A stretch of DNA of 64,000 nt from Bacteroidales bacterium (GTDB lineage: Bacteria; Bacteroidota; Bacteroidia; Bacteroidales; Muribaculaceae). This document shows positions 1-8,326 of this stretch, in pieces. Both the position numbers and the translations under genes were made by a program. The stretch's first letter is position 1. Every line of letters starts with the position of its first letter. The stretch is taken from the NCBI GenBank assembly GCA_019416425.1, contig DXXK01000026.1, positions 4,548 through 68,547 of the forward strand, given 5' to 3'. The notes under the pieces are model-generated. The model made no database searches. It was not told the DNA's origin and worked only from the letters and a program-made list of their open reading frames with translations.

Positions 1-822
1 AAGGAGGCCGGTCCGGCCACACCCGTACAGGTTCTGGGTCTGAACGGCGCGCCGCAGGCCGGCGATGCCTTCAACGTGATGGCCACCGAGCAGGAGGCCC
101 GCGAGATCGCCAACAAGCGCGAGCAGCTTCAGCGCGAGCTGGGTCTCCGTACCCGCAAGCGTCTGGGCCTGGAGGAGCTGGGCCGACGCCGCGCTCTCAA
201 CGACTTCCATGAGCTCAACCTGGTGGTCAAGGGCGATGTGGACGGTTCCGTCGAGGCACTGTCCGACGCATTGCTGAAGCTGACCACTCCGGAAATCCAG
301 GTGAACGTGCTGCACAAGGGTGTGGGCGCCATCTCGGAGAGCGACGTGACGCTGGCTGCGGCTTCGGACGCCATCATCATCGGTTTCCAGGTGCGTCCCT
401 CGGCCAATGCCCGCAAGGAGGCCGAGCAGGAGGGTGTGGAGATCCGTCTCTACTCCGTCATCTACAAGGCCATCGAGGAGGTCAAGGATGCCATGGAGGG
501 GATGCTCTCGCCGGAGATCAAGGAGGAAGTCACCGGTACTGCCGAGGTGCTACAGACCTACCACATCAGCAAGATCGGAACGATTGCCGGTGCGCTGGTG
601 CGCGACGGCAAGATCAAGAGCAAGTCCAAGGTCCGCGTGATCCGCGACGGTATCGTGGTCTACACCGGCGAGCTGGGCAGCCTGAAGCGCTTCAAGGACG
701 ATGTCAAGGAGGTTGTGTCGGGCTACGACTGCGGTCTGTCCGTACAGGGCTACAACGACATCCGCGAGGGCGACCTGATCGAGGCGTTCGAGGAGGTCGA
801 GGTTAAGAAGACTCTCAAGTAA
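1..822 (+). CDS. infB: Translation initiation factor IF-2, C-terminal part (5' end outside window)
   Basis: IF-2 is the GTPase that places initiator tRNA on the ribosome. The reading frame is open from the first base, so this is the 3' end of a longer gene; the G domain lies outside the window. What remains corresponds to the end of domain II, domain III (the DVDGSVEAL and HKGVGAISESDV stretches) and domain IV, which binds fMet-tRNA. The final residues, GYNDIREGDLIEAFEEVEVK, match the conserved IF-2 ending. A strong hairpin follows the stop codon, so transcription probably ends here. Identification is secure; only the truncation by the window edge is unusual. Confidence 0.97.
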   Translation, partial: KEAGPATPVQVLGLNGAPQAGDAFNVMATEQEAREIANKREQLQRELGLRTRKRLGLEELGRRRALNDFHELNLVVKGDVDGSVEALSDALLKLTTPEIQVNVLHKGVGAISESDVTLAAASDAIIIGFQVRPSANARKEAEQEGVEIRLYSVIYKAIEEVKDAMEGMLSPEIKEEVTGTAEVLQTYHISKIGTIAGALVRDGKIKSKSKVRVIRDGIVVYTGELGSLKRFKDDVKEVVSGYDCGLSVQGYNDIREGDLIEAFEEVEVKKTLK

Positions 823-842
823 TATAAATACAAAACAATACA

Positions 843-878
843 GGGACCCGGACCGAAAGGTCCGGGTCCCGACGTTTT
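843..878 (+). terminator. Rho-independent terminator after infB
   Basis: A perfect 12-bp GC-rich stem (GGGACCCGGACC) closes a GAAA tetraloop and is followed by GACGTTTT. It starts 21 bp after the infB stop codon. Confidence 0.9.
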
Positions 879-883
879 AGATA

Positions 884-910
884 GGTCAGAAGTCATAGGT
901 CATAAGTAAG
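884..910 (+). repeat. Heptad-type intergenic repeat (GTCAGAA/GTCATAG), copy 1
   Basis: The run GGTCAGAAGTCATAGGTCATAAG consists of imperfect 7-bp units of the form GTCAnAA/G. Related arrays lie at 30284-30320 and 33789-33823. All three follow a + strand stop codon and precede another + strand gene. Confidence 0.6.
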
Positions 911-932
911 AGTGACTATAGTTATCTACGTT

Positions 933-1427
933 ATGAATTATTTCATCAATATAGGAACGAACTTAGGCAACCGCAAGCTGAACATCAGCAAGGCGTTGCA
1001 GCGCATCATGGGCCGTTTCGGCTGGTTCGAGATGTCCAATGCCGTCGAGACGGCGCCCTGGGGTTATGAGAGTCAGAACAGTTTCATGAACGTCGGCCTC
1101 AGACTGGTCAGCGACAAGGAACCGCTTGAGGTCCTGAGGGAACTGCAGGCCGTGGAGCGTGAGATTAGTCCCGGCGCTCACCGAGATGCGCAGGGCAATT
1201 ATGTGGACAGAGTGCTGGACATCGACATCGTAGCCATAGATGAGCTGAAGATTGATACTCCGGAGCTGCAGGTGCCGCATCCGCATCTGGCCGAGCGGGA
1301 TTTCTTCCTGCGGCCCATGGTCGAGCTGGCACCGGTATGGCGCCATCCTGACACGGATCTGACTCCATCCGAGATGCTGGCGGCAATTCCTGTAATGGAA
1401 GGCGATTCAGAATCCTGTGAGGATTAG
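933..1427 (+). CDS. folK: 2-amino-4-hydroxy-6-hydroxymethyldihydropteridine diphosphokinase (HPPK)
   Basis: HPPK transfers pyrophosphate from ATP to 6-hydroxymethyl-dihydropterin in folate synthesis. The protein opens with NYFINIGTNLGNR, the family's N-terminal strand and glycine loop. It carries the metal-binding and catalytic segment NYVDRVLDIDIV, equivalent to the RTLDLDLL motif, and then PHPHLAERDFFLRPMVEL. At 164 residues it has the usual length. The frame could start at a GTG at 912, but the conserved N-terminus begins at the ATG at 933, which I prefer. It stands alone between two strong terminators, directly downstream of a heptad repeat. Confidence 0.93.
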   Translation: MNYFINIGTNLGNRKLNISKALQRIMGRFGWFEMSNAVETAPWGYESQNSFMNVGLRLVSDKEPLEVLRELQAVEREISPGAHRDAQGNYVDRVLDIDIVAIDELKIDTPELQVPHPHLAERDFFLRPMVELAPVWRHPDTDLTPSEMLAAIPVMEGDSESCED

Positions 1428-1432
1428 AAACC

Positions 1433-1466
1433 AAAATAGGACGCGCCATTTGACGCGTCCTATTTT
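1433..1466. terminator. Bidirectional terminator between folK and a convergent small gene
   Basis: The 13-bp stem AAAATAGGACGCG/CGCGTCCTATTTT has an 8-nt loop. The A-run on one side and T-run on the other let it work on both strands, fitting the convergent genes either side. Confidence 0.85.
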
Positions 1467-1495
1467 ATGGATTGTGGACAGTATGGTGAAACTGT

Positions 1496-1699
1496 TTATT
1501 TGTGCAGATCCTTTTTCAGACGTTTTACGTCATGGCGGATACGGCACAGGTGTACCAGATTGGTGATGGCCAGTCCCAGGACCGCCGATGCGATTGTCAG
1601 ATGGACGATGTGGCGTGCGTAATCCTCCTTGCGGTGTCCCAGCAGGTGGCACAGAAGATCATGTCCACGGCACTCTTTGCCTTCGATTAACTCTTTCAT
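1496..1699 (-). CDS. Small predicted membrane protein, 67 aa, function unknown
   Basis: I do not recognise this protein. Residues 1-30 are polar and rich in His, Cys and Lys. Residues about 31-52 (IVHLTIASAVLGLAITNLVHL) form one plausible transmembrane helix, and the end is basic (RIRHDVKRLKKDLHK), giving a positive cytoplasmic tail. The start codon is followed by KELIEGKECRGHD. The convergent terminator immediately downstream supports a real transcript. An ORF on the opposite strand covers the same bases but makes an unconvincing protein. Coding status is probable, not certain. Confidence 0.6.
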   Translation of the reverse strand: MKELIEGKECRGHDLLCHLLGHRKEDYARHIVHLTIASAVLGLAITNLVHLCRIRHDVKRLKKDLHK

Positions 1700-1792
1700 A
1701 ATATTCTTCAGTTTTAGATTGTTTCGGAATCTCAGACTAATAAAGTCTATAGTCCTAACAATCCTGAAGCCGAAAGGGTTTACTTCGTTGCG

Positions 1793-3940
1793 TCATCCCA
1801 CCAGCACGGGGATGCCGAAATTGCGACCGTCGTAATGACAGGCCACCACATAGTAGCCTGCATTCAACGGTATCGAGAGTTCCTGGGTGCTGATGGTCCG
1901 TTGCAGCAGACGTTGTCCGGCGGAATTGTATACTGATATCAGGCACGGCGTGTCAGATAGTCTTGTAACGGTGACACAGCCTTTGGACACGTTGACGCTC
2001 ACTGGTGCAGTGGCCGATCCGGAGGGGAGGGGTAGGATACCGCTTTCATCCTCTGGGAGTGAAACGAATGCCCATTGGCGGTGTGTGCCTGTGGCGTCTC
2101 CGTATTCCCAGAGACCAAGGCGGGTTCCGGCGATGTAATTCTCGTTTTCCAGGTCGAATGCTTTGGAGGAGTTGTCGGACATGATGCGGTAATGGCAGTC
2201 GCCTGTTGGTATGGTGGCATAGATTCCGGCATCGTGGCCCTGGGTAAGCTCAAGGGCGTAATCGCTGCCGTTGGTTATGGATGTACCCTCCAGATTCCGG
2301 AACGTGTAATGCGCTCCGTTGTCCTCCAGAGTCCAGATCTGGTTATCGGCGAAGGTGATGCACTGGATGGAGACCACACCTCCGGATGCCGTCACGGCCA
2401 GGTTGTCGGCGTTGCGCGGCACGATCAGGAACCTCTTGCCGCTCCGTGGTGTCGATGTCCTGTCGGCTTCGACGGTTACGGGAAGTACGAATGTAACTAT
2501 GCTCTGGGCCGGCATATCGAAGGACAGGATGCCGTCGGACAGCGTATAGTCGGATATATCGGCTGTGTCTTCGGTGGGCGATGTGCGGTAAGCCTTTATG
2601 GGTGCCCCGACGGACGGGAACATGGACAAGTCGATGTCTCGTGAAGTCTGAGCCGTGAGCTGGTTCATAACCACCAATACCAGCTTGTCGTTGTCGGGAC
2701 TGATTGCAGCCAGAGAGTTCTCGTCGGTCATGGTCAGGAATGTATAGCCAGGCTGGATGTCGCGTGTGAACTGGGCGCGGACGAAATAGTTCTTGACACG
2801 TTGCGGGTTCTGGGCGCCGAAACCGCCGATGGCCTGGACGGTGCACCATTGGTCGTTGAAATCCTCGATGTACTGCCAGTCGATCCAGGCTGAGGGCGCG
2901 ATGTAGCGGACATCGTCCAGCAACTTGCGTGCCAGGGAGAGGTTACCGGCTATGCCGGTGCCACCTTCGCCCACCTCGCTCATCCAGAGTGGCATTCCTA
3001 CCTCCTGGCATAGTGCACTGATGCGTGTGCGTGCCTTGCGGTCGGCGCTGTAGGTATGGGTGTTGAACTGGCCCACCAGGTCCAGAATGCCGGCCTTGCG
3101 GTATTCCTGGAAATCATTGACAGACTGGGCTACGCTTGTCTCGTCGGCTGCCGAGATAACAGTCTTCAGGCCTGAGGCCTTAAGTATGGGATGCAGAACC
3201 TTGATGAAGGCGATCTGCGAGCTGACATCGAAGTGACATCCTTCCTGACCGCCGTTGCGCCCCCAGTAGTTGGTCATAGGCTCGTTGAACGGGTCCAGTG
3301 TCTTGAACTCGATGCCGTATTCATCCTTGTAATGCTTGCATACATCCACCAGGTAATGGGCGAACTCCTCGTAGTATTCAGGCTTGAGGTTGTCGGCAGA
3401 GGCCGGGTCGTTTCCGGCGCAGCATCCGCTGTAGGTCATGTAGTAGGGGGCGGAATTGCTGAACGCCTCAAAAATGGCGTCGGGGCGTTTCTCGCGGATC
3501 TTCAACATGATCTTGCGCTGTGCCTCGTCGCGGGTCCAGATGTATGGCCCGTCGCTGCTGTCCTTGAAACCCTCCATCTCGGCGCGGAGTCCCTTGCCGT
3601 TGCCCATGTGGTGGGGCGTGCAGTTACGGTTCAGCGGGTCATCGCCGCCTCCGATGTTGTAGCGGAAGATTCGGTAGTTGAGTCCTTCGGGACTGACGAG
3701 CCAGTCCACGATCCGGTCGATCTTGTCGTCGCTCCATTTGCCGCACATGTTGGCCCACCAGCACAGCGACACGCCCCAGCCATCGAACTGCTGGCGCCTG
3801 GCGTACGGATTCACCAGGCAGTCGGCCTGTATCTGCGTTGCAGCCTGCGCACGGTCTGCGGCGGTATTGTCGATAGCTGCGGCTGGGAATGTCATCAGTA
3901 ATGCAATCCCGGCCAATAATGTCTTGATTCCGTTTCTCAT
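1793..3940 (-). CDS. Secreted GH30 glycoside hydrolase with lectin-like and type IX tail regions
   Basis: The 715-residue protein starts with a signal peptide (MRNGIKTLLAGIALLMTF, cleavage near AAA). The catalytic barrel follows, with QQFDGWGVSLCWWANM, acid/base E220 in DPFNEP and nucleophile E322 in MSEVGEGG, the GH30 arrangement. The FDGWGVSLCWWA signature resembles the GH30 subgroup containing endo-beta-1,6-galactanases; that specificity is inference. Residues about 500-640 look like a ricin-type lectin module (QWAF near the end). The last 70 residues (VYNSAGQRLLQ...) resemble a type IX sorting domain. The frame stays open upstream into an IS21 istB fragment, making a spurious 870-codon ORF. 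The promoter element at 3973-3980 and the signal peptide fix the start at 3940. Confidence 0.9.
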   Translation of the reverse strand: MRNGIKTLLAGIALLMTFPAAAIDNTAADRAQAATQIQADCLVNPYARRQQFDGWGVSLCWWANMCGKWSDDKIDRIVDWLVSPEGLNYRIFRYNIGGGDDPLNRNCTPHHMGNGKGLRAEMEGFKDSSDGPYIWTRDEAQRKIMLKIREKRPDAIFEAFSNSAPYYMTYSGCCAGNDPASADNLKPEYYEEFAHYLVDVCKHYKDEYGIEFKTLDPFNEPMTNYWGRNGGQEGCHFDVSSQIAFIKVLHPILKASGLKTVISAADETSVAQSVNDFQEYRKAGILDLVGQFNTHTYSADRKARTRISALCQEVGMPLWMSEVGEGGTGIAGNLSLARKLLDDVRYIAPSAWIDWQYIEDFNDQWCTVQAIGGFGAQNPQRVKNYFVRAQFTRDIQPGYTFLTMTDENSLAAISPDNDKLVLVVMNQLTAQTSRDIDLSMFPSVGAPIKAYRTSPTEDTADISDYTLSDGILSFDMPAQSIVTFVLPVTVEADRTSTPRSGKRFLIVPRNADNLAVTASGGVVSIQCITFADNQIWTLEDNGAHYTFRNLEGTSITNGSDYALELTQGHDAGIYATIPTGDCHYRIMSDNSSKAFDLENENYIAGTRLGLWEYGDATGTHRQWAFVSLPEDESGILPLPSGSATAPVSVNVSKGCVTVTRLSDTPCLISVYNSAGQRLLQRTISTQELSIPLNAGYYVVACHYDGRNFGIPVLVG

Positions 3941-3972
3941 GATGTTGTCAGGTAAGTTCTTATGATTTTCCG

Positions 3973-3980
3973 CAAATTTA
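3973..3980 (-). promoter_or_regulatory. -7 promoter element for the GH30 gene
   Basis: TAAATTTG on the minus strand matches the Bacteroidetes TAnnTTTG element 33 bp before the GH30 ATG. No clear -33 box is seen. It excludes the longer ORF start as the real translation start. Confidence 0.55.
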
Positions 3981-4111
3981 GCAAAAAAATTCCGAATTCC
4001 CACCAGCCGGACTAAGTAAATGATTTTGAGATTCAGCGTCTTTTTTTGTAAATTAGCGGTTGGAAACCAAATAACACGCAGCAGCGGTGGTTTCGGGTAA
4101 GAATTTGCGGG

Positions 4112-4405
4112 GATGCCGCGACGGATGTATTCGCCGGCGCCGAGCTGCGTTATGTACGCCCGGTCAAGTCCGCGTGCGGAGTCGTATGCCAGTTCGTCTA
4201 CCGACACCTGATAGCGGAAGCGTGCGTTTTTGAGCAGTCTGTCGTTGCGGTTGGCGCGGCGCATGTCGTGCTCTCCCTGAAGGAGAAGGCGGAGGCCGTC
4301 GATTACGTTGAGCGAGGAGGCCTGACGGGTCTCCATCAGGTTCTGCCATGTCTGCGCCATGCCGGGCAGACGCATCTGTCTGAGTTCTGTGAGGATCTTT
4401 TCCAT
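4112..4405 (-). pseudogene. istB: Truncated IS21 helper ATPase (istB fragment)
   Basis: The N-terminal 98 or so residues read as IstB (MEKILTELRQMRLPGMAQTW, then RLLLQGEHDMRRANRNDRLL and GAGEYIRRG). In intact IstB, YIRRG is followed within a few residues by the Walker A loop. Here similarity stops at once and the frame continues into the GH30 upstream region. The AAA+ ATPase core is therefore missing and the product cannot be a working transposition helper. The frame reads through to the GH30 stop codon, but this looks accidental. Confidence 0.85.
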
Positions 4406-4414
4406 TGTATGGAC

Positions 4415-5606
4415 ATTGATTGATGTTATTATGCAAAGGCGGCTTTGCCGCGGATGTTTGAGGGATGGCCGGAGGCGTCAGTTCATCGGCATCTTCGCGG
4501 AAGCCCTCGCATGGGCTTTTGATCAGTGCCTTTACGAATTTGTAGTGCAGGTTGCCGTGGCTTACGGCTATTGCGCATGCCTGGCGGAACAGCGCCGGAT
4601 CGCTGTGGCGCTGGAGGCTGAAGAAGCCATGGACGGTGCGGAAGTAGAGCTGCTCGGGTTGTCCTCCCGCAAAGATGGACTCTATAATGGTCTTGAAGTC
4701 CGGACTGATTCTTTCGGCCCTGGCTATGAAGTATTCGGCGCTGTAGGCTCTATATTCCCTCGAGTTTGGCGGAAGGTGCTCCTCGACGTATGTATAGTCA
4801 TTGCTGCGGTAGGAACGCATGTGGGTGGCGACACATTCGCCCGAGTGGTATACGCGTACCTGTGTGGCGGTGAAGGTGACCTCGACCCGTTGCCCGATCC
4901 ACAAGCTCGTCCATGGCTTCGTTTAGCTCCTCCAGAGAATGGAACACGCGGTTACGCAAAGGCGCGTAGATGTGGCGGTAGGCCTTGTTGACGGCATCCT
5001 CGACAAGGGCTTTGTCCTTCTGTTTGCGCACCGTTGCCGGATGTGCCACGCACATATAATAGTGGATGGCAAGGTCGTTCATGCCTTCGGTCAGGTCCGG
5101 CTCGTATCGGTCGGATTTCTTCACGGACAATCTGAGATTGTCGGGCACAGGGATTCTGGGCACCCCTCCGAAAAACTCCATGGCTTTCACCGTGGCCATA
5201 AGAAACTGCTCTATGCCCTGAGAGCGCACGCACGTTATAAAGGTCATGCCCGAGTAAAGCAGAACGGCCACATACGTCTCCACAAAGATCTCCTCGCCTG
5301 TAACCGTATCCATGTATGACAGACGGTCTCCGGCAAAGTCTATCAGCATCTTCTGCCCCGGCTGGTATAGGTCTTTGAGCAACGTCGACGGCGTGACAGC
5401 CTTGACATGCTGCGATATGTGATAACGGAACTGCGACTGCCAGTAGCCATTAGGTGGTCCCTGCGGTATTCCTCCCATAGCAGTTGCGAGGTGACGGGCG
5501 GCTTCTTCAGCTCCTGCTCCAGATACGGCAGAAGTTCCTTGAGGACCTCCATCCTGTCGTCGCAGTATGCCGGACTGCCGCCGTAGATAAGGAAGAAGTT
5601 TGAAAT
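4415..5606 (-). pseudogene. istA: Degraded IS21 transposase (istA)
   Basis: Three reading-frame pieces together make an IstA-like integrase. The first (GGSPAYCDDRMEVLKELLPY to LLWEEYRRDHL) ends near 5455, where one C is missing from a CCC run; restoring it joins EYRRDH to PNGYWQSQFRYHISQH. The second carries the DDE core region (KMLIDFAGDRLSYMDTVTGE, later FFGGVPRIPVPDNLR and YNKAYRHIYAPLRN-like sequence). The third (GQRVEVTFTATQVRVYHSGE) is the C-terminal domain, joined after deletion of roughly 50 residues. The N-terminal helix-turn-helix is gone, cut by AT-rich sequence at about 5606. Inactive. Confidence 0.85.
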
Positions 5607-5852
5607 TTATCAATTACCCTACTTCACATAGAATAGTTGGCTTATGATTTATATAATTTTTTAGTACATGACAATTATTGAAAATTATGCTGTTAAACAT
5701 CTAATTCTGAAGTGATTATATTTGCAAAAATCCCTGAAGTTTAGTAATTTAAAGGAAAAGTCTTTTCCGGAAAGACTACCTCGACGCATTCGCTGAATAG
5801 TTACTATATATTTGTCGTGTCCTTAAAAAATGTTAAAAATGGTGTATGGTCA
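5607..5852. other. AT-rich gap between IS21 remnant and perR promoter
   Basis: No ORF is convincing here. There is a TATATTTG at 5717-5724 that fits the -7 consensus on the + strand without a well-placed -33 box, and a short hairpin (AGTCTTTTCCGGAAAGACT) around 5769-5787. A long perR leader or small RNA is possible but nothing shows it directly. Confidence 0.4.
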
Positions 5853-5883
5853 TTGCATAGATGGTGTATTTGTTATAATTTTG
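5853..5883 (+). promoter_or_regulatory. Promoter of the perR-rubrerythrin operon
   Basis: TTG at 5853-5855 and TAATTTTG at 5876-5883 are separated by 20 bp, matching the Bacteroidetes -33/-7 arrangement. The predicted start of transcription is about 23 nt before the ATG at 5913. Confidence 0.65.
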
Positions 5884-5902
5884 TACTCGATACAAAATAA
5901 TA
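5874..5902. promoter_or_regulatory. Candidate PerR/Fur operator overlapping the promoter
   Basis: TATAATTTTGTA, a 5-bp CTCGA spacer and TACAAAATAATA form an inverted repeat with one mismatch per 12-bp arm. It covers the -7 element and the predicted transcription start, the expected position for autorepression by the Fur-family regulator encoded immediately downstream. Confidence 0.6.
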
Positions 5903-5912
5903 GTAGATTCAG

Positions 5913-6335
5913 ATGATGGACAGCAATCGACATAAACTTCATTCGGACCTTACCGAGGCAGGGATACGTCCCTCGCTGCAGAGGCTGCTTATACTGGATT
6001 ATATCAGATCCTGTGAAAGTCATCCCACAGCCGATGAAGTTTATTCCCATCTTGTAGCGGACAATCCGATACTGTCGCGCACGACTGTCTTCAACTGTCT
6101 GAAACTGTTTGTCGATAAAGGCCTTGTCAACGACATCGACATCTTGTCGGACTCCACGAGATACGATGACGCCAGCCGCACTCCACACGGTCACTTCATG
6201 TGCCGGAAGTGTCACAGGATATTCGACATGCCTCTTGACATGACAGCACTGAAGGTCAATGACGGTTTCGTATGCGACAATGTCAACGTATTCTTCAAGG
6301 GCTTGTGTCCGGAATGCGTCAAGCTGCATAACTGA
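5913..6335 (+). CDS. perR: Fur-family transcriptional regulator, PerR-like
   Basis: The 140-residue protein has the Fur layout: a winged helix (LTEAGIRPSLQRLLILDYI, TADEVYSHL, LSRTTVFNCLKLFVDKGLV) and a C-terminal dimerisation domain with a structural zinc site made by two CxxC pairs, FMCRKCHR and GLCPECVK. Fur proteins repress iron, zinc or peroxide genes; PerR senses peroxide by iron-catalysed histidine oxidation. The PerR assignment rests on the neighbour: rubrerythrin begins 31 bp downstream in the same direction. A second ATG lies one codon after the first. A near-perfect palindrome over the promoter suggests autoregulation. The exact metal specificity is not decidable from the sequence. 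Confidence 0.85.
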   Translation: MMDSNRHKLHSDLTEAGIRPSLQRLLILDYIRSCESHPTADEVYSHLVADNPILSRTTVFNCLKLFVDKGLVNDIDILSDSTRYDDASRTPHGHFMCRKCHRIFDMPLDMTALKVNDGFVCDNVNVFFKGLCPECVKLHN

Positions 6336-6366
6336 CATGCAATCACCAAATAATAGATAAGCGAGA

Positions 6367-6909
6367 ATGAAAGATTTAAAAGGTACAAAAACCGAGAAGA
6401 ACCTCCAGGAGGCCTTTGCCGGCGAATCGATGGCACGCAACAAGTATTCCTACTTTGCGTCCAAGGCCCGCAAGGACGGCTATGAGCAGATTGCGGCCAT
6501 ATTCGAAGAGACCGCCCACAACGAGAAGGAGCACGCCAAGCTCTGGTACAAGCTTCTGAACGGAGGCGAGATCTCCGACACGATGGACAATCTGCGAGCC
6601 GCCGCCGAAGGCGAGAACTATGAGTGGACCGACATGTACGCCAAGATGGCCGACGAGGCCGAGGAGGAGGGATTCCCCGAGATCGCCTTCCGTTTCCGTG
6701 CGGTAGCCGCCATCGAGAAGCACCACGAGGAGCGTTACCGCCGTCTGTTGCAGAACATCGAGGAGGGTATCGTGTTCTCGCGCGAAGGCGACACCGTATG
6801 GATTTGCCGTAACTGCGGCCACCTGCATATCGGCAAGAAGGCTCCGGAAGTTTGCCCCGTATGCCAGCACAAGCGCAGCTTCTTCGAGATAGAGGCCAGA
6901 AACTATTGA
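6367..6909 (+). CDS. rbr: Rubrerythrin
   Basis: Rubrerythrin reduces hydrogen peroxide in anaerobes through a di-iron four-helix bundle fed by a rubredoxin centre. Residues 1-140 contain the expected iron ligands (NLQEAFAGESMARNKY, EETAHNEKEHAK, EEEGFPEIAFRF, AAIEKHHEERY). Residues about 150-175 form the rubredoxin-like domain with CRNCG and CPVCQ. The length of 180 is slightly under the usual 190. It follows perR by 31 bp with no promoter visible between them and ends at a strong terminator, so the two probably form a peroxide-responsive operon. Confidence 0.96.
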   Translation: MKDLKGTKTEKNLQEAFAGESMARNKYSYFASKARKDGYEQIAAIFEETAHNEKEHAKLWYKLLNGGEISDTMDNLRAAAEGENYEWTDMYAKMADEAEEEGFPEIAFRFRAVAAIEKHHEERYRRLLQNIEEGIVFSREGDTVWICRNCGHLHIGKKAPEVCPVCQHKRSFFEIEARNY

Positions 6910-6968
6910 TATCTGATTCCGGAGTCCCGCGGTCCGGAGCTGGGATTCCGTATCACGAACATTGATCC

Positions 6969-7004
6969 TGAGGCTGTGTCGTCATGACACGGCCTCAATT
7001 TTTT
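6969..7004 (+). terminator. Rho-independent terminator after rubrerythrin
   Basis: A 12-bp stem TGAGGCTGTGTC/GACACGGCCTCA (one G-U pair) is followed by AATTTTTT, ending the perR-rbr unit. Confidence 0.9.
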
Positions 7005-7054
7005 ACGGAGCCGTGGTTTATTCAGGAGCATTTTATAATATGGGGGAATTTTTG

Positions 7055-7062
7055 TAACTTTG
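7055..7062 (+). promoter_or_regulatory. -7 promoter element for prfB
   Basis: TAACTTTG lies 37 bp before the prfB ATG. It gives a leader of about 30 nt. Confidence 0.6.
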
Positions 7063-7099
7063 CAGAATAATTGAGACTTAGCAGACATAAGTATAGCAT

Positions 7100-8221
7100 A
7101 TGATAACCGGCGATCAGCTTAAGGACATAGAGAAGAGGGTTCAGGAACTGAACCGTTACCTGGACATCGAGTCGAAGAAGATAGAGGTCGAGGAGGAGGA
7201 GTTGCGTACCCATGTGGCGGACTTCTGGGACGACCGCGAGAAGGCGGAGGCCCAGATGCGCAAGATCAAGGGCATCCACTTCTGGATAGACGCATACACC
7301 GCGCTTGAGAAGCAGGTGGATGAGCTGAAACTCTCCATGGACTTTCTGAAGGAGGGACTGGTGACCGAGGAGGAAATAGACGCCACCTACGAGAAGACTC
7401 TGGAGGAGGTCGAGAAACTGGAGCTCCGCAACATGCTTCGCCGCGAGGAGGACAAGCTGGGCGTGGTGTTGAAGATCAACTCCGGCGCCGGGGGCACCGA
7501 GAGCCAGGACTGGGCGTCGATGCTGATGCGCATGTATCTGCGTTACGCCGAGCGTCATGGCTACAAGACCAGCATCGCTCAGCTGCTGGACGGCGACGAG
7601 GCCGGCATCAAGTCCGTCACCATCAATATCGAGGGCGATTACGCCTATGGATTCCTGAAGAGCGAGAACGGCGTGCACCGTCTGGTGCGGGTCAGCCCCT
7701 ACAACGCTCAGGGCAAGCGCATGACGTCCTTCGCCTCCGTGTTCGTGACTCCGCTGGTTGACGACAGCATCGAGGTTGTCGTGGAGCCCGCCCGCGTGTC
7801 ATGGGATACGTTCCGAAGCGGCGGCGCCGGCGGTCAGAACGTCAACAAGGTTGAGTCCGGCGTACGTCTGCGCTACCAGTACACCGACCCCTACACAGGC
7901 GAGGAGGAAGAGATCCTGATCGAGAACACCGAGACCCGCGACCAGCCCAAGAACAAGGAGAACGCCATGCGCCAGCTGCGCTCCATCCTGTACGACAAGG
8001 AGCTGAAGCACCGGATGGAGGAGCAGGCCAAGGTTGAGGCCGGCAAGAAGAAGATAGAGTGGGGATCGCAGATCCGCAGCTATGTCTTCGACGACCGCCG
8101 CGTCAAGGATCACCGCACCAACTTCCAGACCTCGGATGTCAACGCAGTGATGGACGGCGGCATCGACGGTTTCATCAAGGCCTACCTGATGGAATTCGCC
8201 GCGACCGACGCCGAGAAATAA
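7100..8221 (+). CDS. prfB: Peptide chain release factor 2, in-frame (no programmed frameshift)
   Basis: RF2 ends translation at UGA and UAA. The 373-residue protein has the coiled N-terminal domain 1, the stop-codon reading loop with SPY at 199-201 (SPF in E. coli) and the peptidyl-hydrolysis loop SGGAGGQNVNK with GGQ at 244-246. Many bacteria control prfB by a +1 frameshift at an in-frame UGA near codon 26 (CUU UGA C). At the equivalent place this gene reads CGT TAC CTG GAC ATC in one frame, so that autoregulation is absent. Monocistronic, with its own promoter and convergent to the next gene. Confidence 0.97.
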   Translation: MITGDQLKDIEKRVQELNRYLDIESKKIEVEEEELRTHVADFWDDREKAEAQMRKIKGIHFWIDAYTALEKQVDELKLSMDFLKEGLVTEEEIDATYEKTLEEVEKLELRNMLRREEDKLGVVLKINSGAGGTESQDWASMLMRMYLRYAERHGYKTSIAQLLDGDEAGIKSVTINIEGDYAYGFLKSENGVHRLVRVSPYNAQGKRMTSFASVFVTPLVDDSIEVVVEPARVSWDTFRSGGAGGQNVNKVESGVRLRYQYTDPYTGEEEEILIENTETRDQPKNKENAMRQLRSILYDKELKHRMEEQAKVEAGKKKIEWGSQIRSYVFDDRRVKDHRTNFQTSDVNAVMDGGIDGFIKAYLMEFAATDAEK

Positions 8222-8326
8222 AGGCAATCAACGGCAAGCATGCCTTGTTCTTCGGGTTCCGTTCCCCTGTCCGTGGTAAATCCATCTGCACCCTGGAATC
8301 CTTCCGTCTCCGGAAGTAGGAATCCG

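Larger units (their letters stand above)
4112..5606 (-). mobile_element. Decayed IS21-family insertion sequence remnant
   Basis: Transposase (istA) and helper ATPase (istB) pieces lie in the normal istA-istB order on the minus strand, but both are broken. istA lacks its N-terminal DNA-binding domain, has a single-base frameshift near 5455 and an internal deletion near 4905. istB stops before its Walker A motif. No intact terminal repeats were found. The element ends about 130 bp upstream of the GH30 promoter. The boundaries are where protein similarity fades and are approximate. Confidence 0.85.

Noticed and set aside
1793..4405. Single 870-codon gene joining IstB and GH30
   Set aside because: The N-terminal third is a truncated IS21 helper protein; a signal peptide and a promoter element show that the GH30 gene starts at 3940.
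7055..7062. ACTTTGC before prfB as a frameshift site
   Set aside because: It lies upstream of the start codon in non-coding sequence and matches the -7 promoter consensus; the coding frame has no in-frame UGA.
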